A DNA stretch of 64,000 nucleotides from positions 62,001 to 126,000 of the forward strand of contig JAMONV010000018.1 of the NCBI GenBank assembly GCA_027066365.1. Direction: 5' to 3'. Made by a program: the position numbers and the translations under genes. Of the stretch, positions 50,395 to 58,056 are shown piece by piece; positions within the stretch are counted from its first letter, which is position 1, and every line of letters starts with the position of its first letter. The DNA comes from Flavobacteriales bacterium. Its GTDB lineage: Bacteria > Bacteroidota > Bacteroidia > Flavobacteriales > Flavobacteriaceae. The notes under the pieces are model-generated. The model saw nothing but the letters and a program-made list of their open reading frames with translations, made no database searches and was not told the DNA's origin.

Positions 50395-51305
50395 TGAAAT
50401 CGCAGGAATTTTGGGTATTACAGCCGGAAGTGAAGCAAGCGCTTGAAGCAGGCCGGCCTGTGGTGGCTTTGGAAAGCACCATTATTTCGCATGGCTTGCC
50501 GTATCCCGAGAATGAATATTTAGGATTGGAATTGGAAAAAATCGTGCGCGATGAAGGAGCGGTTCCGGCTACCGTAGCCTTGATGGACGGAAAAATAAAA
50601 ATCGGGTTGAGTGCTGCGGAAATAGGTTTTTTGGCGCGTAAGGGTCGTAAAGTGTACAAGGTCAGCCGTCGAGATTTTGCTTGGGTTTTGTCGCGCGGTT
50701 TGACGGGGGCCACGACGGTTTCCGCCACCATGTGGGCGGCGCACCAAGCCGGGATTCGTTTTTTTGCTACGGGTGGAATCGGCGGGGTTCATCGCAATGC
50801 GATGGAAACGTTTGATATTTCCGCCGATTTGGAAGAATTGGCCAAAACCAAAGTTTGTGTAATTTCGAGTGGAGTGAAATCCATATTGGATATCGGGGCT
50901 ACGCTGGAATATTTGGAGACGAAAGGGGTGCCGGTGATTACATACGGGCAGCGGAAATTTCCGGCGTTTTATGTGAAAGAAAGTTTGTTTGATTCGCCGT
51001 TTTCGGTCGATAGTTTGGAAGCATTGTCGGCAGTGTTGCAATATCATTTTTCGTTGCCTTTGGAAAGCGGTATTTTGGTAGCCAATCCCATTTCGGAGGC
51101 GCAAGGTTTGGATGCGGATTACGTGGATGCGATGATTGCGGATGCTTTGAAAAAACAAGAAAAAGCACTGATAAAAGGAAAGGAAATTACGCCTTTTTTG
51201 TTGGCTGAATTGGTGAAAAAAACGCAAGGAAAAACCTTAGCGGCCAATTTGGCATTGGTCAAAGAAAATGCAAGATTGGCGGCGCGGTTGGCAAGGCTTT
51301 CGTAG
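50391..51305 (+). CDS. psuG: Pseudouridine-5'-phosphate glycosidase
   Basis: A 304-aa enzyme that splits the C-C glycosidic bond of pseudouridine 5'-phosphate to uracil and ribose 5-phosphate. Family hallmarks: 'VALESTIISHGLPYPEN', 'GAVPATVALMDGKIKIGL', 'VSRRDFAWVLSRGLTGATTV' (catalytic Lys region upstream), 'FFATGGIGGVHRNAMETFD', 'VCVISSGVKSILDIGATLEY' and 'GILVANPISEAQGLD'. Length is standard. The start may be either of two adjacent ATGs (50391 or 50394). With PsuK it recycles modified RNA nucleosides. Confidence 0.94.
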   Translation: MMKSQEFWVLQPEVKQALEAGRPVVALESTIISHGLPYPENEYLGLELEKIVRDEGAVPATVALMDGKIKIGLSAAEIGFLARKGRKVYKVSRRDFAWVLSRGLTGATTVSATMWAAHQAGIRFFATGGIGGVHRNAMETFDISADLEELAKTKVCVISSGVKSILDIGATLEYLETKGVPVITYGQRKFPAFYVKESLFDSPFSVDSLEALSAVLQYHFSLPLESGILVANPISEAQGLDADYVDAMIADALKKQEKALIKGKEITPFLLAELVKKTQGKTLAANLALVKENARLAARLARLS

Positions 51306-51396
51306 TTCATGGAGATTCGATTTTATTTAAGCGAACGGGTGATTAAAAACATATAAATATCCCTAAAATAACGTTGAAGGTTTTTTATAATCGCTT

Positions 51397-51427
51397 TTTG
51401 ATTTTCCGAAAATAGCGCTTATCTTTG
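51397..51427 (+). promoter_or_regulatory. Perfect promoter for the DUF2249 operon
   Basis: TTTG at 51397-51400, 19-nt spacer, TATCTTTG at 51420-51427; all consensus bases present. Leader about 27 nt to ATG 51459. Confidence 0.78.
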
Positions 51428-51458
51428 CCGGGTAATTTAAAACCGTTCTAAATAGGTG

Positions 51459-52310
51459 ATGGTTGTTGATAGAAATACTAAAATCGGTGATTTGTTGAAA
51501 ATGCGCGAGGATGCGCTTGATATAATTGCTTCCATAACGCCTGCTTTTGAGAAATTGAGAAATCCCGTTTTGCGAAAAAGTATTGCGCCGCGAGTGCGTG
51601 TGAAGGATGCGGCACGGATTGGCAATATGCCGGTGAATACTTTTTTGAAGTTTTTGGAAAAGCATGATTTTGAGGTTTCTTATGACGAAAGGGATACCAT
51701 GGAGGTGCAGCCGAAAAAATGTGAAGTGCTCAAGAATTATAAAACCGTTAGTTTGGACGTTCGTGCCGATCTGGAATCCGGGCGTGATCCGTTTAACAAG
51801 ATTCGGGAAAAACTGGCGGGATTAGAAAAGGGTGAAGCCTTGGAAGTAATAGTGGATTTTGAACCCGTTCCGTTAATTGATTTGTTTGAGAGAAGCGGTT
51901 ATGATCATTGCACGATTTGTAGGGACGGTTATGTATCCACTTATTTTTTCAAACCTATGCCCGAAGAAGGCGGTTTGTGGAATAAAATAAAAGGTATTTT
52001 CGGGCGGCAACGGAAGACGGCATACGAACCGGCGCCATTGACGAAAATCGAAATCGGGGATGCGGAGGATTTTAAGCGGTTATTGAATCGATATGAAGGG
52101 AAAATTGTTACGCTCGATGTTCGTGGGATGGAGATGCCGATGCCGATGATGACGGTTTTGGAGGCGCTGTCGCATTTACCCGAAGGGCAAGCCCTTTTGG
52201 TTGAACACGAACGAATTCCTCAGTATCTTTTGCCGGAATTGAAAAAGCGAGGAAAACGGATAGCCGCCCAAAAAACGGGAGAAGGACATACGAGATTAAT
52301 CATATATTGA
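51459..52310 (+). CDS. DUF1858 + two DUF2249/TusA-like domains protein
   Basis: A 283-aa soluble protein. Residues 1-70 resemble DUF1858 ('TKIGDLLKMREDALDIIASI', 'RVKDAARIGNMPVNTFLKFL'), found in ScdA-like and NO/Fe-S related proteins. Residues about 75-140 form a first DUF2249 unit ('VSLDVRADLESGRDPFNKIR', 'EVIVDFEPVPLIDLFERSGY') with two Cys ('DHCTICRDG'). Residues 205-283 form a second ('VTLDVRGMEMPMPMMTVLEA'), a TusA-like fold in which the sulfur-carrying Cys of the CPxP motif is Met. ATG at 51459 follows a GTG one codon earlier. Role unknown; context points to redox, heme or Fe-S chemistry. Confidence 0.75.
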   Translation: MVVDRNTKIGDLLKMREDALDIIASITPAFEKLRNPVLRKSIAPRVRVKDAARIGNMPVNTFLKFLEKHDFEVSYDERDTMEVQPKKCEVLKNYKTVSLDVRADLESGRDPFNKIREKLAGLEKGEALEVIVDFEPVPLIDLFERSGYDHCTICRDGYVSTYFFKPMPEEGGLWNKIKGIFGRQRKTAYEPAPLTKIEIGDAEDFKRLLNRYEGKIVTLDVRGMEMPMPMMTVLEALSHLPEGQALLVEHERIPQYLLPELKKRGKRIAAQKTGEGHTRLIIY

Positions 52311-52314
52311 GCTT

Positions 52315-53610
52315 ATGACCAAATTACATACTCAAAATGCACCGGATATCAGTGTTGTGAAGCCGCATTTTTTGTTTGGGGCTTTTGCTTTCGGGGTAGC
52401 GGTTTTATTGATGTTATTGAGCGGGACGGAATTATTCATGCCTTATTATCACAATAAAATTTTAGCTATTATTCATACCAATATTTTAGGATGGGCGATG
52501 ATGTTGGTTTACGGCTCGTTATATCAGTTGGTTCCTGTGGTTTTTGAAACGAAATTATTCAGTGAAACCTTGGCTAAGCTTACTTTTTGGTTGACGGGTT
52601 TCAGCATTATGATTATGGCTTATGCTTTTTGGGCGGGGCGATTGGAAACATGGTTGGTTTGGGGGGCTTATTTGATGTATTCGGCTTTATTTTTGTTCGT
52701 GTTCAATATCAGTATGTCTTATAGGAATGCGACTTTAAAAAACATTAAAACATTTTTTATTATAGCGGCGATTTTTTGGTTATTTCTTACGCAGACAGAG
52801 GGTTTATTGATGGCATTGAGCTTTAAATATCCCATTTACACGGATAATTTGAGGCATTTGCCGGTGCATGCCGTCATGGGATTAACCGGGTTTTTTATAC
52901 AGATGATTTTCGGGGTTGGGACTACTTTGGTTCCGATGTTTTTGGTATCACACAAGCACAGTGAAAAACCGCTTTGGCCGGCTTTTTTATTGTATAATGC
53001 GGGTTTGGCCGTATTGGTTATCAATTGGTGGTTTATCGGTTGGCATTGGTTGGTTTATCCGGGTTGGATGATGTTGGCGGCCGGAATAGGATTTTATTTA
53101 AAGTTTGTTTATGATGCTTTTCGGAATCGTTTCAAGCGTATACTGGACGAAGGCATGCAACCGACCATGTTGATGTTTGTTTTGTTGCTTGTTCCGCTAT
53201 TGTTGAGTTTCTTATTATTGTTTCGGCATAATTACCATGGAAAAACAGCTTTGAGTCTGGTTGCATTATTCGGATTTAGCTTGATTTTCGGGGTGATCAA
53301 TTTGATAATTTTGGGACAGACCTATAAAACCATCCCGTTTATTATTTGGCTGGAACGTTATCAACCTTATGTCGGGAAATTTAAAATTCCTTTACCGAAG
53401 GAAGTATATAGTGCGCGCCTTGCCGTTTGGCAATACAGATTTTATTTGGTTTTCTTGATTTTGTTTATTTTTGCATATATCGTTCAATCGTCATGGATGT
53501 TATGGATTTCGTTGTGGATTTTAGCCTTTGTTGCGATTTCTTATAATGTGAATATGATTAAAATGTTTTTCCACAAGCCGCATTTGGAGCCGTTGGATAA
53601 GAATAAATAA
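52315..53610 (+). CDS. Heme-copper-oxidase subunit I-like / NnrS-like membrane protein
   Basis: A 431-aa protein with about 12 TM helices. It resembles cytochrome c oxidase subunit I-like proteins of the NnrS/NorB neighbourhood. Two related segments are visible: 'AIIHTNILGWAMMLVYGSLY' ending in LVPVVF, and 'VHAVMGLTGFFIQMIFGVGT' ending in LVPMFL. Each carries one His in a helix that could ligate heme. No HH pair and no HxxxH active-site pattern exists in the protein, so a heme-copper catalytic centre is unlikely. Four bases separate it from the DUF2249 gene and five from the MIP18-type gene. It may handle heme or nitric oxide (inference). Confidence 0.65.
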   Translation: MTKLHTQNAPDISVVKPHFLFGAFAFGVAVLLMLLSGTELFMPYYHNKILAIIHTNILGWAMMLVYGSLYQLVPVVFETKLFSETLAKLTFWLTGFSIMIMAYAFWAGRLETWLVWGAYLMYSALFLFVFNISMSYRNATLKNIKTFFIIAAIFWLFLTQTEGLLMALSFKYPIYTDNLRHLPVHAVMGLTGFFIQMIFGVGTTLVPMFLVSHKHSEKPLWPAFLLYNAGLAVLVINWWFIGWHWLVYPGWMMLAAGIGFYLKFVYDAFRNRFKRILDEGMQPTMLMFVLLLVPLLLSFLLLFRHNYHGKTALSLVALFGFSLIFGVINLIILGQTYKTIPFIIWLERYQPYVGKFKIPLPKEVYSARLAVWQYRFYLVFLILFIFAYIVQSSWMLWISLWILAFVAISYNVNMIKMFFHKPHLEPLDKNK

Positions 53611-53615
53611 ATTCT

Positions 53616-54185
53616 ATGGAAAAGGAAAAAGTTTTACAAGTTATTCATGTAATCCTTAAAAATACACCGGGCATTAAACCGGAAGGGACCGATATTGAAA
53701 TAAAAGACGGTATGGTGAAAATTAGTATTAAAAATATTCTGCAATCCGCCAAGGAAAAAATTGTCAATGAATTGACAGACAAAGTGAAAGAAAAATTGCC
53801 GGGCATGAAAGTATCGGTGGAAATCGAAGGTGGCAATGAAAAACCGCAAGCCAAAAGCGAGACCAAACCGGAGGAAGAAATACGTCAAGTGGAAAATGAT
53901 ATTTACGAATTGCTCAAGCAGGTAATAGATCCTGAAATAGGGATTGATATTATTAATTTGGGTTTGGTATACAATATTGTTTACGACGGGAAAAGCCATG
54001 TTTATATTGAAATGACTTTATCCACTCCGGCATGTCCGCTGAGTGATGCATTGGTGTCGGCGGTGGAAAATATTATTAAAAAGCATTATCCCGGTTTTGA
54101 TGTTCAGGTGGAGCTTACTTTTGATCCTCCTTGGGACACATCCATGATTAGTGATGAAGGCAAGAGAGCCTTGGGGATGATGTAA
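53616..54185 (+). CDS. MIP18/PaaD-type Fe-S assembly protein with degenerate N-terminal copy
   Basis: A 189-aa protein. Residues about 92-189 are a complete MIP18/DUF59 domain: 'LLKQVIDPEIGIDIINLGLV', 'EMTLSTPACPLSDALV' with the conserved Cys, and 'VELTFDPPWDTSMISDEGKR'. Residues 1-72 ('VLQVIHVILKNTPGI', 'VKISIKNILQSAKEKIVNEL', 'EKLPGMKVSVEIE') follow the same strand/helix order without Cys or PPW. They look like a decayed duplicate. A charged linker joins the two. Such proteins (SufT, PaaD) help build Fe-S clusters; here its target may be the operon partners. Confidence 0.85.
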   Translation: MEKEKVLQVIHVILKNTPGIKPEGTDIEIKDGMVKISIKNILQSAKEKIVNELTDKVKEKLPGMKVSVEIEGGNEKPQAKSETKPEEEIRQVENDIYELLKQVIDPEIGIDIINLGLVYNIVYDGKSHVYIEMTLSTPACPLSDALVSAVENIIKKHYPGFDVQVELTFDPPWDTSMISDEGKRALGMM

Positions 54186-54194
54186 TTTGATGTG

Positions 54195-54227
54195 GAACCG
54201 GCCGGGCCGCTAAGGTTCGGTTTTTTT
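54195..54227 (+). terminator. Terminator of the DUF2249 operon
   Basis: GAACC / GGTTC stem enclosing a GC-rich GGCCGGGCC element, then GG and seven T residues, 9 bases after the last stop. Confidence 0.65.
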
Positions 54228-54250
54228 AATCCGGTAAGGATTTCGGGTTT

Positions 54251-55159
54251 TTAAATCAAAATGTGTTTTCCTTCAAAGGCTAATTCGGTTTCGGGGAAAA
54301 TTTTTTGAGCTTCGTTCAAAAGGATGTTTAGGTTGCGGTAGCGCGATGAGAAGTGTCCGAGGATTAATTTTTTTACTTGAGCGGCACGGGCTATTCGGGC
54401 GGCTTGACAAGCGGTACTGTGAAAGGTTTTGGTTGCCAAGTTTTCGTCTTCGCATGCGAAAGTGGCTTCGTGGTATAGCACGTCTATATTATGCAAGCGG
54501 GGAACAATATCCGGCAGATAAGCGGTGTCGGTGATGTAGGCGTAGCTTTTGGGCGGAGGCGGATCGAAGGTTAGTTCGTTGTTTGGGATAATACGTCCGT
54601 CGTCCAAAATAATATCTTTGCCTGCTTTCAAATTGTTATAGGCCCAAATGTCGATTTCGGGATATTGTTTGATAGCTTCCGTATTGAGTTTTCGAGGGGC
54701 GGGTTTTTCGCGAATAATATATCCGGTTGTGTCGGTGCGGTGATTGAGCGGAATACTGCTGACGGTGAATTTTTTTTCGTCCAGTATTAAAGCGGGTTTT
54801 TCGGGGCTAACGGCATGTAAGTGGAGCGGGTAGGTTAATTCTACTTGGGATAATTGAAACACATGCTTGAGCAAGGGTTTGAGTGGTTCCGGTCCGTGCA
54901 CATGCAATTCCGTTTGTCGGTTAAGCAGTCTAAAGGTTGAGAGTAATCCGAAGAGGCCGTAAACATGGTCGCCGTGGAGGTGGGTTATGAAAATATGCTT
55001 AATCCGGGAGAATTTTACGCCGTATCGTCTCAATTGCATTTGGGTTCCTTCGCCGGCGTCGAGCAAAATCCATTGATTGTGTATGAGCAAAGCTTGCGAC
55101 GAAGGAAATTCACCGGGTTTGGGTGTGGCGGAATGACAGCCGAGGATGCGCAATTCCAT
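54251..55159 (-). CDS. rnz: Ribonuclease Z
   Basis: A 302-aa metallo-beta-lactamase-fold endonuclease maturing tRNA 3' ends. 'LLDAGEGTQMQLRRYGVKFS', the zinc motif 'FITHLHGDHVYGLFGLL', 'YITDTAYLPDIV', 'LYHEATFACEDENLATKTFH' and 'LILGHFSSRYRNLNILLNEA' are the standard RNase Z set. No tRNA in the window encodes CCA, which matches a need for RNase Z trimming. Its start is one base after the stop of a 59-aa membrane gene. Confidence 0.95.
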   Translation of the reverse strand: MELRILGCHSATPKPGEFPSSQALLIHNQWILLDAGEGTQMQLRRYGVKFSRIKHIFITHLHGDHVYGLFGLLSTFRLLNRQTELHVHGPEPLKPLLKHVFQLSQVELTYPLHLHAVSPEKPALILDEKKFTVSSIPLNHRTDTTGYIIREKPAPRKLNTEAIKQYPEIDIWAYNNLKAGKDIILDDGRIIPNNELTFDPPPPKSYAYITDTAYLPDIVPRLHNIDVLYHEATFACEDENLATKTFHSTACQAARIARAAQVKKLILGHFSSRYRNLNILLNEAQKIFPETELAFEGKHILI

Positions 55160-55160
55160 A

Positions 55161-55340
55161 TCAGGGAATTAGCCAAGTGACGGTAAACAACCATACAAAA
55201 AGAAGTAACACCATAAAAATGGCGGCATAGCGCATGAGTTTTTCTTGGTGTTTGAGACGTTTGTTGAGATGTTCCAAATGTTGGGATTGCAATTCGTTGA
55301 TTTGTTCCAATTTTTCGATACGTTTTCTTAAATCTTCCAT
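55161..55340 (-). CDS. 59-residue coiled-coil single-pass membrane protein
   Basis: A short gene starting 'MEDLRKRIEKLEQINELQSQ', with a heptad-like coiled coil over residues 1-34 and one TM helix at about 37-57 ('YAAIFMVLLLFVWLFTVTWL'), ending Ile-Pro. It ends one base before the rnz start, and an exact -7 box (TATTTTTG) lies 23 bases upstream. This supports a real gene rather than chance. It may form an oligomer at the inner membrane. Function unknown; possibly conserved in Flavobacteriia next to rnz/phoH. Confidence 0.7.
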   Translation of the reverse strand: MEDLRKRIEKLEQINELQSQHLEHLNKRLKHQEKLMRYAAIFMVLLLFVWLFTVTWLIP

Positions 55341-55362
55341 GATTTCGATTTGTGTTTAAGGT

Positions 55363-55370
55363 CAAAAATA
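55363..55370 (-). promoter_or_regulatory. -7 box upstream of the 59-aa gene and rnz
   Basis: TATTTTTG on the minus strand, exact -7 match just after phoH; leader about 18 nt. Confidence 0.45.
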
Positions 55371-55378
55371 GTGAAAAA

Positions 55379-56332
55379 TCAGGATTTTTTTTGTTCGGTG
55401 TTTTTATAGACTTCAATGATTTTTTTTACCAATGGGTGGCGTACCACATCGTTTTCGGAAAGACGGATAATATCCACGCCTTTGATGTTTTTGAGCAGTT
55501 GCAAGGCTTCGGCCAATCCCGATTTTTTGTTTTTGATCAAATCCACTTGTGAAGGGTCGCCTGTAATGATGAATTTGGCGTTTACGCCCATTCTCGTTAG
55601 GAACATTTTCATTTGGCTGTGGGTGGTATTTTGGGCTTCGTCGAGGATGACGAAGGCATTGTCGAGGGTTCGTCCGCGCATAAAGGCAAGCGGAGCGATT
55701 TGTATAACGTTTTTTTCGATGTAATCTTGCAATTTGGTTCCCGGAATCATGTCGAACAGGGCGTCGTAGAGCGGTTGCATATACGGGTCGAGTTTTTCTT
55801 TCATATCACCCGGGAGAAATCCCAAGTTTTCGCCGGCTTCAACGGCGGGGCGAGTAAGAATGATACGTTTGACTTCTTTATTTTTGAGTGCGCGTACGGC
55901 CAAGGCGACGCTAATGTAGGTTTTTCCCGTTCCTGCGGGTCCGGTAACAAAAACCATATCGTTTTCGGCAACGGATTTAACGATTTTCAATTGGTTGGGC
56001 GTGCGCGGTTTGATTAAACGGCCGCCTACGCCGTGCACCACCACGTCTTCGCCGGCGAGAAACGAACGGAAATCTATGTCGTCGGAGAGAATGATTTTTT
56101 CGATAACTTCCGGGTCGAGTGTGTTGTAGCGATCCAGATAATCAAGCATGACGCTTAATTTACGCTCGAATTCGTCCAGCATGACGGGTTCACCGAATAT
56201 TTTCAAAATATTTCCCCGGCTAACAATTTTTATTTTCGGGAAAAAGCTTTTGATGGCTTTGAGGTTTTCGTTGTTTTTCCCTAGCAATTCGGCTAATTGT
56301 CCTCCGAGGATTTCAAGTGTTCGTTCGTTCAA
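55379..56332 (-). CDS. PhoH-like ATPase
   Basis: A 317-aa P-loop protein of the PhoH/YbeZ family. An N-terminal KH-like part ('NLKAIKSFFPKIKIVSRGNI') is followed by the ATPase core: Walker A 'VFVTGPAGTGKTYISVALA', 'RPAVEAGENLGFLPGDMKEK', Walker B 'AFVILDEAQNTTHSQMKMFL', 'FIITGDPSQVDL'. YbeZ-type proteins act with YbeY in RNA maturation. The start is a TTG (56332), since 'NERTLEI' matches the usual family start and no ATG lies nearby. Separated from the next gene upstream by about 60 bases. Confidence 0.92.
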   Translation of the reverse strand: MNERTLEILGGQLAELLGKNNENLKAIKSFFPKIKIVSRGNILKIFGEPVMLDEFERKLSVMLDYLDRYNTLDPEVIEKIILSDDIDFRSFLAGEDVVVHGVGGRLIKPRTPNQLKIVKSVAENDMVFVTGPAGTGKTYISVALAVRALKNKEVKRIILTRPAVEAGENLGFLPGDMKEKLDPYMQPLYDALFDMIPGTKLQDYIEKNVIQIAPLAFMRGRTLDNAFVILDEAQNTTHSQMKMFLTRMGVNAKFIITGDPSQVDLIKNKKSGLAEALQLLKNIKGVDIIRLSENDVVRHPLVKKIIEVYKNTEQKKS

Positions 56333-56394
56333 ATGCGTATATTTTTATGCAAAATTCCAAAAATTATTCGGTATATCCAATTTGTGTTCGAGGA

Positions 56395-57168
56395 TTATTG
56401 TTCTTGTTTCTCGAGCAAAATACGATGTTTTTCGTAGCATGATTTAAGGGCTTCGAGGATTTGGAGATCGCTGGCGTTTTTGAGGAAATTTTCGTCATAT
56501 TGACATAATTCGAGGATACGATAAACCTTTTCGGGGGGAATGTTGAGCAAATCGGCAATGATTTGTCGGTCGAATCGTTTGGCGAGCATGGAAGTGATGT
56601 TATTGTCTTCTTTTAGTTTTTTTAATTTTCTCATGTCTTTTCCGTGAGCGCTGAAAATATTGTAGAGCATTCCTACGGGGTCGGAGATTTTGCGCATGTT
56701 ATCCACTTGTCGTGAATAAAAATCTTGCTTGGGTTCTCCGAAAAGTAGTTCCAAATGCGGATTGATTTCGGGAGGAGGCTGGACGGGAATCAAGGCCAAA
56801 TCCACCGGGAGAATACCGGTGAGCTCAAATCCGCTTATGACGATTTCATTAAGAAAAATAGGTTTTTCATAGAGTTTGAAGGTATGTATCTTATTGAAAG
56901 CACTACTGTCGACTACGAATTTAAGTGTTTGATAGCCCAGAAAGGAGATGGAAAGCGTATCACCGGGCAAGGCATGAATGGCAAAATAGCCTTCTGCATT
57001 GGAAATGCTGCCGGTAACTTGGGTTAAATTAACAATATTGGCACCGCTTAAGGGTTTGTTGTTTCGGGCTTTTAATACGCGTCCTTTAAACCATTTTCCT
57101 TCTTGCGTAAAACCTTGGAGCGGAACCAATAGCAGTAAAATAAACGGTATTTTAAGTTTTAAATGCAT
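56395..57168 (-). CDS. CarboxypepD_reg-like domain envelope protein
   Basis: A 257-aa exported protein (signal 'LKIPFILLLLVPLQGFTQ'). Residues about 25-110 form a carboxypeptidase-regulatory-like beta-sandwich ('FKGRVLKARNNKPLSGANIV', 'VTGSISNAEGYFAIHALPGD', 'ISFLGYQTLKFVV'), the plug-preceding domain type of TonB receptors, here without a barrel. The C-terminal half is helical ('RKISDPVGMLYNIFSAHGKD', 'ILELCQYDENFLKNASDLQI'). Stand-alone proteins of this sort are frequent in Flavobacteriia, with unknown role. It precedes phoH and follows zip, all on one strand. Confidence 0.75.
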   Translation of the reverse strand: MHLKLKIPFILLLLVPLQGFTQEGKWFKGRVLKARNNKPLSGANIVNLTQVTGSISNAEGYFAIHALPGDTLSISFLGYQTLKFVVDSSAFNKIHTFKLYEKPIFLNEIVISGFELTGILPVDLALIPVQPPPEINPHLELLFGEPKQDFYSRQVDNMRKISDPVGMLYNIFSAHGKDMRKLKKLKEDNNITSMLAKRFDRQIIADLLNIPPEKVYRILELCQYDENFLKNASDLQILEALKSCYEKHRILLEKQEQ

Positions 57169-57199
57169 TAAACGAAAAACGTTTTCATTGTGGTTTTTA

Positions 57200-57970
57200 T
57201 TATAAAAAGTATTGAATCAGAAGCATGACGGCAATAGAAAGGGTGGTGATGGTGGCGGCTTTTTCACCTCCTATTTCTTCGGCCGCTTCGGGTGCGATTT
57301 CGGAGAAAACCAACCAAATCATAGCGCCGCCGGCAAATGCCAGTCCGACGGGCACATAAGGTTTGAAGGTGGCAACGAATAAATATGCAGGAACTGCCAG
57401 TAGCGGTTGGGGAATTGAAGTAAAAATGCTCCATAGTGCCGCTTTAAGCCATGAATTTCCGTTTTTGACCATAACCGCACTGATGGCCAATCCCTCGGGG
57501 ATATTATGAATGGCAATGGCAATGGACATTAAAACGCCGAAACGAACGGTTCCGCCAAAGGAAGTCCCTATTCCGATTCCTTCGGCGGCGGAATGAGCGG
57601 TCATAATAATGATGAGCAAAAGCGTAGTCGTCATATTATTACCGAATTGACGGCTCAGGCGTTGGAAAATTTCGCCTTCGTCTTCCACTTGCAGTTTTTT
57701 CTTTTTGAAATAATGTACCGATAAATTTATCATTCCGATAAAAACAATACCGGCCAGGAAACCGATAATCATTTTCAATTTGTTCATATCGGCGGCTTCT
57801 TGGAGCAAACCGAAGGAAGCGCCGGCCATTAATCCCGCCGCCATAGCCGAAAAAAAACCCGTTGTTCGTTTTCCTACTTTCTTGATGAAAATAAAAGGAA
57901 TGGCACCCAAACCCGTGGCCAGCGCCGAAATAGTCCCATACCATAAAACAATCCATGCAGTCGATGTCAT
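57200..57970 (-). CDS. ZIP-family divalent metal transporter
   Basis: A 256-aa inner-membrane protein with about eight TM helices. The metal-path motifs are 'IMTAHSAAEGIGIGTSF' and 'AIHNIPEGLAISAVM' (H..xEG pairs in two helices, as in ZupT). A cytosolic loop 'YFKKKKLQVEDEGEIFQR' lies between TM3 and TM4. It should import Zn2+, Fe2+ or Mn2+. ATG at 57970 rather than TTG at 57979. A -7 box is 30 bases upstream. A CDF metal exporter is encoded about 3 kb away. Confidence 0.88.
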   Translation of the reverse strand: MTSTAWIVLWYGTISALATGLGAIPFIFIKKVGKRTTGFFSAMAAGLMAGASFGLLQEAADMNKLKMIIGFLAGIVFIGMINLSVHYFKKKKLQVEDEGEIFQRLSRQFGNNMTTTLLLIIIMTAHSAAEGIGIGTSFGGTVRFGVLMSIAIAIHNIPEGLAISAVMVKNGNSWLKAALWSIFTSIPQPLLAVPAYLFVATFKPYVPVGLAFAGGAMIWLVFSEIAPEAAEEIGGEKAATITTLSIAVMLLIQYFL

Positions 57971-57999
57971 GTTTTTCAAACTTTTTAAAAAGCGGTGGT

Positions 58000-58007
58000 C
58001 AAAGTTA
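58000..58007 (-). promoter_or_regulatory. -7 box upstream of zip
   Basis: TAACTTTG on the minus strand, exact -7 match, in the 86-base divergent region; leader about 25 nt. Confidence 0.5.
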
Positions 58008-58056
58008 CATAAATTATACCTATTTTTACGGCGAAATTTTCAATTCCGAATAGATT

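Noticed and set aside
50520-51227. 235-codon minus-strand open frame
   Set aside because: Shadow of psuG, which has full family motifs on the other strand.
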